From an uncultured Clostridia bacterium (GTDB lineage: Bacteria; Bacillota; Clostridia; Christensenellales; Aristaeellaceae), in the NCBI GenBank assembly GCA_934630705.1, contig CAKTWP010000001.1:1-64000 (forward strand): a stretch of 64,000 nt of DNA, read 5' to 3'. Under the pieces are notes generated by a model, which had not been told where the DNA came from, did not search any database, and saw only the letters and a list, made by a program, of their open reading frames with translations. Each line of letters opens with the position of its first letter. Positions within the stretch are counted from its first letter, which is position 1. Both the position numbers and the translations under genes were made by a program. Below are positions 24,388-31,376 of this stretch, piece after piece.

Positions 24388-26519
24388 TTCTCTCCATTCA
24401 CAGGTAGTTCAAAGGTCACATAGACTGTTTCGCCGCGGGCGGCGTAAGTTCCTGCCGCCGGGCGCTGGGAAACCGCCAGGCCCGTGCCTGTCAGCGCCAT
24501 TTCAAAGCCCCGGGCCCGCAGCGCCCGGCTGGCTTCCACGATGGGCATCCCGCTTACATCAGGCACACACATCATTTCTTCGTTGCCCGTGGGCGTTTCC
24601 TCATAGGTATAAAGCATCACCCGGCCGCCAAGCTGCAGTGCCGCGCCCGCCGCCGGAGTCTGGGCGGATACGGTATCGCTGATCCCATCCGTTTCTCCCT
24701 GCAGCCCTGCGGCAGCCAGCGCCTGAAGCGCCTGCGCCACCGGCATCCCGCCCACATCCGGCACCGGGATGCTGGGCGTTTCCGTCGCCCTGGGATCCTG
24801 CTTTCGGATGCCCAGATAAGGCAGGGCCTCCTCCAGAATCTGCCGGGCGAAGGGCGCCGCAGTGGCGCTGCCATAATCCACCGGCACCTGCGCTTCATTC
24901 ACCGTCACCAGCACCGCAATCCGGGGCTGGTCAATGGGTGCAAAGCCGATAAAAGAGCCGATGTGCACGTTGGACACCACCCGGCCATCCTTGTAAACCT
25001 GGGCCGTGCCCGTTTTCCCGCCGATGCGGTAGCCGGCGATATATGCGTTTTTCCCGCCGCCGTTCTCCACCACATTTTCCAGCAGCTGCCGCATGGTTTC
25101 GCTGGTTTGAGCAGAGATGGGATTGGAAACCACCGTGGGGCGGGTGCGATCGATCACGCCGCCGTCTTCGTCCAGCACTTCCTTGACGATATACGGCTTC
25201 ATCAGCCGCCCGCCATTCACCACCGCGCTGGCCGCGCAGATGAGCTGCAGCGGCGTAACCGCCACGCTCTGGCCAAACCCGATCCTGGCCAGATCCACAT
25301 TCTTCACATACCGGCTGTTAATCAGAATGCCCGCACTTTCCCCGGGCAAATCCACCCCGGTTTTCTCCCCCAGCCCAAAGGCGCGCAGATACTTATAGAA
25401 GGTATCCGTGCCCATCCGCAGGGCCAGGGTCACGAAAGCGGGGTTGCAGCTGTTGGCCAGGGCCTGGGGCAGGGTTTGGGTGCCATGGCTGTTTTTCCAG
25501 CAGCGGATGCGATCTCCATCCACGGTAATGGCCCCGGCGCAGTGAAAAACATCGGTCAGAGCTGCCGCGCCGCTGTCCAGCGCCGCTGAGCAGGTGAGCA
25601 TTTTGAAGGTGGAGCCGGGCTCATACACATCGGTGATCGCCGTAATCCGCATCAGCTCCTGCAGCGCGGCCACATCATCCCGGGGCGGGTCGTTTGGATC
25701 GTAATCCGGCTTCATGCACAGTGCCAGAATCGCCCCGGTATCCACATCCATCATGATGCACTGAACCGACAGTGCATTATTCTTTTCCAGACATTCCCGC
25801 ATGGTTTTTTCCACGATGGATTGCAGCGTGGCGTCGATGGTAAGCCGGAGGGTGCTGCCGGTCTGAGGCGGCACATAGGTGGTTTTCCCGTCGGGCAGCA
25901 GCCGTGCTTTGGCGTCCACCTCCGCCCGCAGGGAGCCCGCTTTGCCCCGGAGCAGCTGTTCATACCAGCTTTCCAGTCCGGACTGGCCCTGAGAATCGAT
26001 ATTGGTCAACCCCAGCGCCTGACATAGAAATGCGCCCTTGGGATAGAAGCGGCGGGTGTCCTCGTCAAAGCTCAGGCCCCGTAAAAGCCGCTGCATATCC
26101 TTGCTTTCGCTGCGCATTTCCCGCAGTCGATCCACCTGTGCCCGCGTCACCTGCCGGCGCAGAATCACCGACGCCTGGCCCTTATTCTGCAGCTTTTTCT
26201 CCATGCTTTCCGCGCTCACGCCGATGACCGGCGAAACAGCCTGCGCAAAAGCCGCCGGATCCTCCACCAGCTGGGGATTGGCGGTGACGATATAGGCCGT
26301 GGCGGAAAGGACCAGCATTTCGCCCCGGGTATCCTGAATGCTGCCTCGCTGGGCTGTCACCACGCCCTCCCGCGTCCATTGCCGCACGCCACGGGCCGTA
26401 AGCGATTCGCCCTCAAACAAGGTTAAGCCGCCGATCCGCACGCCGATAAGCAAAAACAGCAGCGTGAGCACCGACAGCGTCAGCATCAGTCTTTTTCGAA
26501 TAACCAGTTCTGCGCGCAT
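24384..26519 (-). CDS. SpoVD/FtsI-type penicillin-binding protein with PASTA domains
   Basis: 711 residues: a cytoplasmic tail, one membrane helix (10-30), the dimerisation domain, and a transpeptidase domain with GSTFK (S303, K306), SCN (357-359) and KTG (502-504). Two PASTA domains follow (about 580-645 and 645-705). This is the class B PBP partner of FtsW. Two PASTA domains are seen in SpoVD-like and other Gram-positive PBPs, so it may serve division, sporulation or both. As no other class B PBP is in the cluster, the divisional role is likely. It overlaps murE by 4 nt. Confidence 0.93.
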   Translation of the reverse strand: MRAELVIRKRLMLTLSVLTLLFLLIGVRIGGLTLFEGESLTARGVRQWTREGVVTAQRGSIQDTRGEMLVLSATAYIVTANPQLVEDPAAFAQAVSPVIGVSAESMEKKLQNKGQASVILRRQVTRAQVDRLREMRSESKDMQRLLRGLSFDEDTRRFYPKGAFLCQALGLTNIDSQGQSGLESWYEQLLRGKAGSLRAEVDAKARLLPDGKTTYVPPQTGSTLRLTIDATLQSIVEKTMRECLEKNNALSVQCIMMDVDTGAILALCMKPDYDPNDPPRDDVAALQELMRITAITDVYEPGSTFKMLTCSAALDSGAAALTDVFHCAGAITVDGDRIRCWKNSHGTQTLPQALANSCNPAFVTLALRMGTDTFYKYLRAFGLGEKTGVDLPGESAGILINSRYVKNVDLARIGFGQSVAVTPLQLICAASAVVNGGRLMKPYIVKEVLDEDGGVIDRTRPTVVSNPISAQTSETMRQLLENVVENGGGKNAYIAGYRIGGKTGTAQVYKDGRVVSNVHIGSFIGFAPIDQPRIAVLVTVNEAQVPVDYGSATAAPFARQILEEALPYLGIRKQDPRATETPSIPVPDVGGMPVAQALQALAAAGLQGETDGISDTVSAQTPAAGAALQLGGRVMLYTYEETPTGNEEMMCVPDVSGMPIVEASRALRARGFEMALTGTGLAVSQRPAAGTYAARGETVYVTFELPVNGEK

Positions 26520-26552
26520 GGCTTTCCCCCCATGGGCAGACGAAACCTGCGG

Positions 26553-27077
26553 TTATCGGCTGCCGCTGATTGTTCCATGCCCAATGGAAAAGGGGGAGTT
26601 TTCCATCGGGGCGGTATTGGTTTGCATCGGACGGGTGTTCGGAGCGACCACGTACTGAACCTCCACTCCACTGGCGGCCACCATGCCCAGGTTCTGGGCG
26701 GCGGCATAGCAGATCCGGGAGGAATCCCGCGCCTGCGTCACTTCCACGGCCAGCTGGCTGTTATCCGCCGCGGTGCGCACGATGGTGGCTTCCATCTGAT
26801 TGATCTGATCCGAAACCGTCTTCATCCGGCTGGTGCGGCCCACGATCAGCAGCGCACAGGCAATGAGCACCGCTGCAAGGAAGATCACGCCCGCATAGCA
26901 GGGCACCGTCAGCGCGCGGCCCCGCCGCTGGGTCTGCTGGGCATAGAAAGGCGTCCTGTCGCTTTCATAGCCCGCTTCCGAATCCGGCACCCATACATGG
27001 CTGCGCACGTTCATTTCAATGCCCGGCGTGGCCTGCACGCCCGCAATGGCATACTGCACGTTCTTTCCCTTTTGCAT
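26553..27077 (-). CDS. ftsL: FtsL-like division protein
   Basis: 174 residues. A long polar N-terminal region (about 50) precedes one transmembrane helix (VPCYAGVIFLAAVLIACALLIV). A coiled-coil segment (MKTVSDQINQMEATIVRTAADNS) then leads into a short motif AQNLGMV, typical of FtsL/DivIC proteins. Its place between mraZ and the PBP gene matches ftsL. The N-terminal region is longer than in most FtsL proteins. ATG at 27077 lies 27 nt after the mraZ stop. Confidence 0.82.
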   Translation of the reverse strand: MQKGKNVQYAIAGVQATPGIEMNVRSHVWVPDSEAGYESDRTPFYAQQTQRRGRALTVPCYAGVIFLAAVLIACALLIVGRTSRMKTVSDQINQMEATIVRTAADNSQLAVEVTQARDSSRICYAAAQNLGMVAASGVEVQYVVAPNTRPMQTNTAPMENSPFSIGHGTISGSR

Positions 27078-27104
27078 AGCAGTGTATTCCTCCTTTCCCG
27101 CTGC

Positions 27105-27686
27105 TTAGAACCCTTGGCCCTGCTGCATCTGGGCAATCATGGCCAGCGGATCGGCAAATTCCTCGTCAAAGTTCAGGTCCTGCTCCCGGCTGTCCGCCGC
27201 AGGCATCACGCGGATATGCGTCACCGCGCCGTTTACATCCACTTCCCGGGTATCGCCCAGCCGCCATGCCCGGATTTTCTGGGGCAGCAGCAGGCGGCCC
27301 TGTGCGTCCGCTTCACAGTCCACATAGCTGTATTTGCTGAACTGATCCAGCAGCCGCTGGGCCCGGGCGTTGATCTTCACCAGCGCCAGCAGCTCGTCTC
27401 GCCGCTCCAGCCACCCATCCAGCGGATACAGGGCCACAGCCTTGAAATCCGGCGTGGGGGCCACTGCAAAACGGCTGCCCAGAGGGTCGCGGAAGGAGGC
27501 GGGGATAATCATGCGGCCTTTGGCGTCGATGCCGTGGGTGTAGCTGCCCACAAAGCCCAGGAACGGCGCAGGTGCGCTGTTTCCGTTGCCCGCATCGCCG
27601 GCGGACGCGGTTTCCCGGGTATCGCAAAGACGCGAAGGATCTTCCGGCATCATGCCAGCCTCGCGTGCTTTGGGTTCGTCCGCCAT
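27105..27686 (-). CDS. mraZ: Transcriptional regulator MraZ with an N-terminal extension
   Basis: 193 residues. The two SpoVT/AbrB-type MraZ repeats are clear: GSYTHGIDAKGRMIIPASFR and YVDCEADAQGRLLLPQKI. Family members are usually about 140-150 residues; here about 40 low-complexity residues precede the first repeat and a short acidic tail follows. Internal methionines at positions 12-13 are alternative starts. It represses the division cluster in species where it was studied. It heads the cluster, but the gene normally next, rsmH, is absent. Confidence 0.93.
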   Translation of the reverse strand: MADEPKAREAGMMPEDPSRLCDTRETASAGDAGNGNSAPAPFLGFVGSYTHGIDAKGRMIIPASFRDPLGSRFAVAPTPDFKAVALYPLDGWLERRDELLALVKINARAQRLLDQFSKYSYVDCEADAQGRLLLPQKIRAWRLGDTREVDVNGAVTHIRVMPAADSREQDLNFDEEFADPLAMIAQMQQGQGF

Positions 27687-27691
27687 GCTCT

Positions 27692-27755
27692 CACCACACT
27701 ATCCACCATTTAGGAACCACTTTTAGGGCTCGTGCACCATTTTAAGGCACTTTTT
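27692..27755 (-). promoter_or_regulatory. Candidate MraZ operator repeats
   Basis: On the minus strand, GTGG/GTGC cores recur five times (AAAGTGCC, AATGGTGC, AAAGTGG, AATGGTGG, GTGTGGTG), spaced by about 13-17 nt, between the -10 and the mraZ start. MraZ is known to bind clustered GTG-containing repeats upstream of its own gene, so autorepression is likely. Confidence 0.55.
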
Positions 27756-27767
27756 ACAGTTCGTCAA
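27739..27767 (-). promoter_or_regulatory. Promoter of the division cluster (mraZ)
   Basis: Minus strand: TTGACG (27762-27767), 17 nt, TAAAAT (27739-27744), about 52 nt before the mraZ start and overlapped by the GTG repeats. Confidence 0.75.
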
Positions 27768-28067
27768 GCGCACATCTGATCGGCCTTTCGGTCTTTGGGA
27801 AACAATTCCGTCATATTTTCGTCACGCTTCGTAATTTTTAAGAATACACGTTCCCATTTTTGTGTCAAAATAATAGAGAACGCATTTTCGTGTTCTCTAC
27901 TTTTATATGCACATTGTCTGCTTTTTATCTATTTTTTATAGATATATATCATAATTTTTTGATTCAAAAACATGTTTCGGCTTTGGGGACTTTATTACGG
28001 AAAATTCATATTTTTGTTTTCAGCGCGCTCAGCCGCCACAATTTGGGCCGCCCATGTCCGCAGAAAC
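27768..28067. other. AT-rich intergenic region upstream of mraZ
   Basis: About 300 bases with no convincing gene, far more AT-rich than the surroundings. An inverted repeat AGAGAAC / GTTCTCT (27875-27898) precedes a T-rich stretch. A plus-strand open frame here has no ribosome site and no recognisable protein. It separates two gene blocks on the same strand. Confidence 0.5.
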
Positions 28068-28094
28068 AGAAAAAGCGGCTTTTTCGCCGCTTTT
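28068..28094 (-). terminator. Terminator after the phosphoesterase gene
   Basis: Minus strand AAAAGCGGC / GCCGCTTTTT hairpin ending in TTTTTCTG, about 10 nt after the TAG stop. Confidence 0.85.
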
Positions 28095-28104
28095 GTGGGT
28101 TCGC

Positions 28105-28830
28105 CTATGCTTTTTCGGTTGTCTCTATGGGAGCATCCGCCACTTTTGCTGCCGGAAGATGATACAGCCGGAATCCCAGTCCATCGCAGGATACGCAGTG
28201 ATACCGCACCCCGCCGTGAAGGCCCGTCACCGCGCCCCGCAAAGACGCGCCGTGGAGATGGCCGTACACCGTGTCCTCTACGCCATATTGGCTCAGCAGC
28301 CGGGACATGGGCGTTTCTTCCCCCTTTTCCCCCAAAGGCGGATAATGGGTCATGGCGATAAGCCGGCTGCCCTTTTGCTTTTTAGCCCAGGTCAGCGACA
28401 GCTCCAGCCGCAGCACCTCCCGGGCGTAAATTTTCTTATCCTCTGCCGTTTCGCTGCCATAGGTCCAGCCCCGGGTGCCGCAGAGCACCACATCGTCAAT
28501 GGCCAGCGCATCGTTTTGCAGGGCATACATGCCGCTGGGCAGCAGCTCCCGCAGATGCCCGATGCCGCACCACCAATAATCGTGGTTTCCCCGCAGAATC
28601 ACCTTGCGCCCCGGCAATTCGCCGATGGCCTGCAGATCCGGCAGGGCGTCCTCGATCTGCATAGCCCAGCTGATGTCTCCCGGGATCAGCACCAGATCCT
28701 CCGGCTTCACCCGCTGCTGCCAGTCCTGGCTGATTTTCTGGAAATGGCCCTCCCAATGCGCGCCGAACACGTTCATGGGCTTGTCATCCCCACCGGGCAG
28801 ATGCAGATCTCCAATGGCGTAGATTTCCAC
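28105..28830 (-). CDS. Metallophosphoesterase (calcineurin-like)
   Basis: 241 residues with the two-metal phosphoesterase motifs in order: IGDLHLPGG, IPGDISWA, LRGNHDYWW, MTHYPP and VYGHLHG. Cytoplasmic; the natural substrate is not readable from sequence. Start is GTG at 28830, one base after the TAA of the zinc-ribbon gene, so translation is probably coupled. It ends with TAG, which shows that TAG is read as a stop in this genome. Confidence 0.92.
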   Translation of the reverse strand: MEIYAIGDLHLPGGDDKPMNVFGAHWEGHFQKISQDWQQRVKPEDLVLIPGDISWAMQIEDALPDLQAIGELPGRKVILRGNHDYWWCGIGHLRELLPSGMYALQNDALAIDDVVLCGTRGWTYGSETAEDKKIYAREVLRLELSLTWAKKQKGSRLIAMTHYPPLGEKGEETPMSRLLSQYGVEDTVYGHLHGASLRGAVTGLHGGVRYHCVSCDGLGFRLYHLPAAKVADAPIETTEKA

Positions 28831-28831
28831 G

Positions 28832-29245
28832 TTATTCGTCCTGATCCTCTTTTTCGTTCTCGTCCGCTTCTTCTTCCTCGTCCTCGCCCATTTCGTCCAG
28901 AGACAGATCGCTTTCGATCTCGTCGTATTCCCGGGCGGGAATATCCTCGTCGATTTCGGGGATGATTTCGTCCATGCTGCTCACCGGATCAATGCCCAGG
29001 GACGCTTCGTCCACCCGGCCTTCGCCGTCGTTATCATCGTCCATATTATTGTTGGCGTTCATTTCCTTGAGGCAGAACAGGCACACATCCTTGCCTGGCA
29101 GCGCCGGCGCTTCGTTGCACACCGTGCACAGCTCGATTTCGTCCGGCCGGCTTTCGCCCTTCATTTCCCGCTTGCAGACCTTGCAGTACCCTTCGCCTTC
29201 CTGAATATAATTCAGCTCGCACCGCGGGCATTTAATCAGACCCAT
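28832..29245 (-). CDS. Zinc-ribbon protein with acidic tail
   Basis: 137 residues. Four CxxC knuckles (CPRC, CKVC, CTVC, CLFC) in the first 65 residues suggest two zinc sites. The second half is strongly acidic (EDEEEEADENEKEDQDE at the end), probably disordered. ATG at 29245 follows GGAGGG with 8 nt; an open frame to 29311 is not supported. It leads directly into the phosphoesterase gene. No family function is known to me. The acidic tail could bind a basic partner or mimic nucleic acid, which is speculation. Confidence 0.8.
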   Translation of the reverse strand: MGLIKCPRCELNYIQEGEGYCKVCKREMKGESRPDEIELCTVCNEAPALPGKDVCLFCLKEMNANNNMDDDNDGEGRVDEASLGIDPVSSMDEIIPEIDEDIPAREYDEIESDLSLDEMGEDEEEEADENEKEDQDE

Positions 29246-29269
29246 ATGCTTTCCCTCCTGCGCGGCCAT

Positions 29270-29285
29270 CCAAGGATTTCCTTGG
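29270..29285. promoter_or_regulatory. Perfect 16-bp palindrome
   Basis: CCAAGGATTTCCTTGG, 7-bp arms around TT, lies 25 nt upstream of the zinc-ribbon gene start. It may be an operator or a small leader hairpin. Confidence 0.45.
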
Positions 29286-29304
29286 AAACGGCCTGTCAAT
29301 TCCG

Positions 29305-29333
29305 TTGACATATTTTTGATATAATATTACGAT
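29305..29333 (+). promoter_or_regulatory. Promoter of the CAP-domain gene
   Basis: TTGACA (29305-29310), 17 nt, TACGAT (29328-29333). A TATAAT at 29320-29325 is at the wrong distance from this -35. Confidence 0.5.
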
Positions 29334-29353
29334 TTTATTGCGATCGTAATATT
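29323..29353. promoter_or_regulatory. 11-bp inverted repeat, candidate operator
   Basis: AATATTACGAT and ATCGTAATATT are perfect arms with a 9-nt spacer. They overlap the -10 of the CAP gene promoter and lie just before its ribosome site, as a repressor site would. Confidence 0.6.
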
Positions 29354-29374
29354 TTGAAACAAAGGAGAACCATC

Positions 29375-30127
29375 ATGAAGCGATATACTTGCCTGGCCCT
29401 GGTTTTGTTCCTTTCCCTGTTTGCCTGCATCGCCCTAGCGGACGGCACGCCCACGTCTCAGTTTGGTTTCCATGGCTGGCCCTATCGGCAAACGCCAGCC
29501 TGCCAGCGCACCTGTTCTTTCGGCTGCAATCAATGCACCGCCGGCCGGGATTGCCTCAGCTGCGGCTATTGCCAGAGCGTGACGGCGACCGCCCGTCCCA
29601 CGGCCACGCCTGCGCGGACCGCCGTGCCTACGCCCGCCGCAACCGCCAGACCTCAGACGCCTGCGCCCACCAAAGCGCCCACGCCCCGGCCCACGGCCAC
29701 CGCGAGCCCCCGGCCCACAAGCACGGCTGATTATACAACAGATTCTTCCACAGCGCAAGAGCAAAAAGCACTGAATTTGCTGAATCAGGACCGTGCGGCC
29801 AATGGCCTGCCCGCCCTGACGCTGGACAGTGAACTGAGCCGCATCGCCCGCATCAAATCCTGCGACATGCGGGACACCCATTATTTCTCCCACACCTCCC
29901 CCACCTATGGCAATACCGCCGCCATGCTCACATCCTTTGGATACAGCTTCAACGGCGTAGGCGAAAACATCGCCCATCACGCCACGGTGGATAAGGCCCA
30001 GGCCGCGTTCATGAGCAGCACAGGTCATCGGACGAATATTCTGGGCAGCCAGTGGACGAAGGTCGGCATCGGCGTCTGCCAGGACAGCAACGGCTTTGTG
30101 TACGTGACCCAGCTGTTTGTGCGCTGA
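29375..30127 (+). CDS. Secreted CAP-domain (SCP/PR-1-like) protein
   Basis: 250 residues. A signal peptide (KRYTCLALVLFLSLFACIALA) is followed by a cysteine cluster (seven Cys within 43-66), then a P/T/A-rich linker (about 70-120). A CAP domain fills the rest: LLNQDRAANGLPAL, HYFSH, GVGENIA and STGHRTNILG, with the metal-site histidines and glutamate typical of bacterial YkwD-like proteins. ATG at 29375 follows AAAGGAG. The role of bacterial CAP proteins is unclear; this one is exported and probably wall-associated through its linker. Confidence 0.92.
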   Translation: MKRYTCLALVLFLSLFACIALADGTPTSQFGFHGWPYRQTPACQRTCSFGCNQCTAGRDCLSCGYCQSVTATARPTATPARTAVPTPAATARPQTPAPTKAPTPRPTATASPRPTSTADYTTDSSTAQEQKALNLLNQDRAANGLPALTLDSELSRIARIKSCDMRDTHYFSHTSPTYGNTAAMLTSFGYSFNGVGENIAHHATVDKAQAAFMSSTGHRTNILGSQWTKVGIGVCQDSNGFVYVTQLFVR

Positions 30128-30237
30128 TTGCTCCAAAATATTGCAAGGGAAAGCCATAGCCTGCATATCGCAGACGGTTCTCCCCTGCGCTTTTTCGAAG
30201 AATACCATCGGGAGAATAACGATTCTTTTCCTATCAA

Positions 30238-30280
30238 ACAATGCGCCCCAGATTGGAAAAATCCATCTTGGGCGCATTGT
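30238..30280. repeat. Convergent-junction palindrome R2 (ATGCGCCCC family)
   Basis: ACAATGCGCCCCAGATTGGA pairs with TCCATCTTGGGCGCATTGT around a short A-rich loop. It lies downstream of the CAP gene and of the convergent small gene at 30315-30617. Confidence 0.85.
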
Positions 30281-30314
30281 TCATGCCCGGTTGCCTGCCA
30301 GGGGCTCTCCTGCG

Positions 30315-30617
30315 TCATTTATTTCTGTTGTTTGAGCGGGCCTGCCCGGCAGTTCTTCGCTGCAGCACATGATGGAGGGCGGCCCGGGACGCCGGGGGCA
30401 CGACAGGCGATGTAGCCGCAGCGTCCGATGGCGGGGCCGAAACGGGCGCATTCACCGCCACGGCATTGCTGGTAGTTTTTCCGTCCATTGCCTGGGCGGC
30501 GCGCAGCGCGGATTGCAGCGCCGCGCTGCCTGCCATCCGCTTTCTGGGCATCGCGGGCAACAGCGCCGCTTCCTCGATGTTCAGCGCCGCCCGTCTGGAA
30601 TCCTGCATGGCATTCAT
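30315..30617 (-). CDS. Small alanine-rich hypothetical protein
   Basis: 100 residues, no recognised family. The first 60 residues could be helical and are rich in A, R and M. The second half is low complexity (P, A, V, S), ending in a basic tail (RRTAGQARSNNRNK). ATG at 30617 has GAGGA at 8 nt, the main argument for it being real. It sits alone between a convergent CAP gene and the engB terminator. A chance frame in GC-rich DNA remains possible. Confidence 0.45.
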   Translation of the reverse strand: MNAMQDSRRAALNIEEAALLPAMPRKRMAGSAALQSALRAAQAMDGKTTSNAVAVNAPVSAPPSDAAATSPVVPPASRAALHHVLQRRTAGQARSNNRNK

Positions 30618-30679
30618 AACGCATTCCTCGCTTTCCAATGGGACTTACTGCATCCTATGTATGCCCCGGGCCGGAAGTG

Positions 30680-30713
30680 CAAAGCAAAAGCCTCCATTTT
30701 CAGGAGGCTTTTC
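30680..30713 (-). terminator. Terminator after engB
   Basis: Minus strand AAAAGCCTCC / GGAGGCTTTT with a 7-nt loop, 12 nt after the engB stop. Confidence 0.88.
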
Positions 30714-30724
30714 TCAAATGCTAT

Positions 30725-31336
30725 TTATGCTTCATCATTGGGTTCGGCCTTATTCGTCTCTGTCAGCGCCTGTTCCAGCGCCGCCAGCAGCTGCTCACGG
30801 CCATCCCCGGTTTCGGAGGAAACGCAGATCACCTGCCAGGGCTGCACCTGGAGCTGGCGGCAGATGGGCGCAAGATATTTCATTCGCGCGCCCCGGGAAA
30901 TCTTGTCCGCCTTGGTGGCCACCACCAAAAAGGGAAGATTCATTCCCCGCAGGAACGTGTTCATCTGCAAATCATCCTGGGTAGGCTCATGGCGAATATC
31001 CACCAGATGCAGCGTCAGGCGAAGCTGCGCCGTCTCCCGGAAATACTTCTCCATCATTTCGCCCCAGCGGATCTTTTCCTGCTTATCCACCTTGGCAAAG
31101 CCATAGCCGGGCAAATCCACCAGATGAAACGCGCCGTTAATCAGAAACACATTAATCAGCCGGGTTTTCCCCGGGGTAGCGCTGGTGCGGGCCAGCGCCT
31201 TGCGGCGGCAAAGACAGTTGATCAGAGAGGATTTGCCCACATTGCTCTTTCCCGCCACGGCGATTTGCGGCAGCGCGGGAGAAGGTGGCGCGTAGGCGGA
31301 CATGCTGGTGATAAACTCGGCGGACTTGATTTCCAT
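30725..31336 (-). CDS. engB: Ribosome-assembly GTPase EngB (YsxC/YihA)
   Basis: 203 residues. G1 AGKSNVGKSSLIN, G2 around SATPGKT, G3 LVDLPGYGFA, G4 VATKADK and G5 VSSETGDG are all present. It is needed for late steps of 50S subunit assembly. It follows lonA by 40 nt, the same order as lonB-lonA-ysxC in Bacillus. Confidence 0.96.
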   Translation of the reverse strand: MEIKSAEFITSMSAYAPPSPALPQIAVAGKSNVGKSSLINCLCRRKALARTSATPGKTRLINVFLINGAFHLVDLPGYGFAKVDKQEKIRWGEMMEKYFRETAQLRLTLHLVDIRHEPTQDDLQMNTFLRGMNLPFLVVATKADKISRGARMKYLAPICRQLQVQPWQVICVSSETGDGREQLLAALEQALTETNKAEPNDEA

Positions 31337-31376
31337 TTCGTTGCTCGCTTTCGTAGCGTGCCCGGCGGCCCGGCGC

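Noticed and set aside
27860..28162. Plus-strand frame of about 100 codons upstream of mraZ
   Set aside because: AT-rich intergenic DNA, no ribosome site, and it runs through the terminator at 28068-28094.
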